A DNA stretch of 20,611 nucleotides, from contig DQIG01000407.1 of assembly GCA_003525885.1 (NCBI GenBank), positions 629 to 21,239 of the forward strand, written 5' to 3'. Source of the DNA: Stenotrophomonas sp. (GTDB lineage Bacteria > Pseudomonadota > Gammaproteobacteria > Xanthomonadales > Xanthomonadaceae). The notes beneath the pieces were generated by a model. That model was not told where the DNA came from, searched no databases, and saw only the letters and a program-made list of their open reading frames with translations. Positions 20,603 to 20,611 of the stretch are shown piece by piece (position 1 is the first letter of the stretch; each line of letters begins with the position of its first letter). Position numbers and translations under genes: made by a program.

Positions 20603-20611
20603 TCACGCCCC

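Noticed and set aside
18861..20606. Upstream extension of the parA frame to 791 residues
   Set aside because: The extension is antisense to the AAA ATPase; ParA begins at MKTILVAGSKGG with a good ribosome site.

Overview
The window is made of two blocks that appear to come from different gammaproteobacterial genera. Bases 1 to about 5190 look like a Pseudomonas chromosome of the P. fluorescens type. The gene order dapF-DUF484-xerC-HAD phosphatase, then sutA, yjbQ and amtB is the Pseudomonas order, and a perfect inverted pair of the Pseudomonas 'GTGGGAGCGGGCTTGCTCGCGAA' REP sequence lies at 2501-2593. From about 5218 to the end the sequence looks like Stenotrophomonas (S. maltophilia group). 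It has a visibly higher G+C third-position bias, GTAG-type palindromes (SMAG-like) and other short palindromes of that genus, and a typical xanthomonad glnA-glnK arrangement. The change falls inside glnK, in the conserved TGKIGDGKIFV block. The resulting reading frame is intact, but its first ~80 residues and last ~20 residues seem to have different origins. An assembly join at a shared conserved stretch is the simplest explanation, and real homologous recombination is the alternative.

Layout of the Pseudomonas-like block: the 3' end of dapF, DUF484 gene, xerC and a YigB-like HAD phosphatase run on the + strand as one tight operon. The REP pair and a hairpin terminator separate them from convergent sutA. 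Then come yjbQ and amtB, all on the minus strand, with recognisable promoters and terminators. amtB sits just downstream of the hybrid glnK.

Layout of the Stenotrophomonas-like block: glnA (minus) has a textbook nitrogen-control promoter, with two NtrC palindromes, an IHF site and a perfect sigma-54 -24/-12 element. Together with glnK and amtB it forms a nitrogen assimilation and sensing cluster. Divergent uppP (+) recycles undecaprenyl pyrophosphate. Two paralogous META-domain envelope proteins follow, each trailed by the same terminator plus 77-bp inverted GTAG-palindrome dimer. On the minus strand come a PEBP-like protein, a TPR-sulfotransferase fusion, an alpha/beta hydrolase, a lysophosphatidate-type acyltransferase, and then a compact operon (read right to left) parA-sixA-yceI-phospholipase D lipoprotein-hotdog thioesterase. 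A Ycf46-like AAA ATPase is transcribed divergently from parA. The window ends in Stenotrophomonas-type intergenic repeats.

No rRNA, tRNA, CRISPR array, insertion sequence or integrase other than housekeeping XerC was seen. Apart from the chimeric junction the content is mostly chromosomal housekeeping. I did not find a clearly new defence or mobile system; the least understood part is the parA-sixA-yceI-PLD-thioesterase operon with its divergent AAA ATPase.
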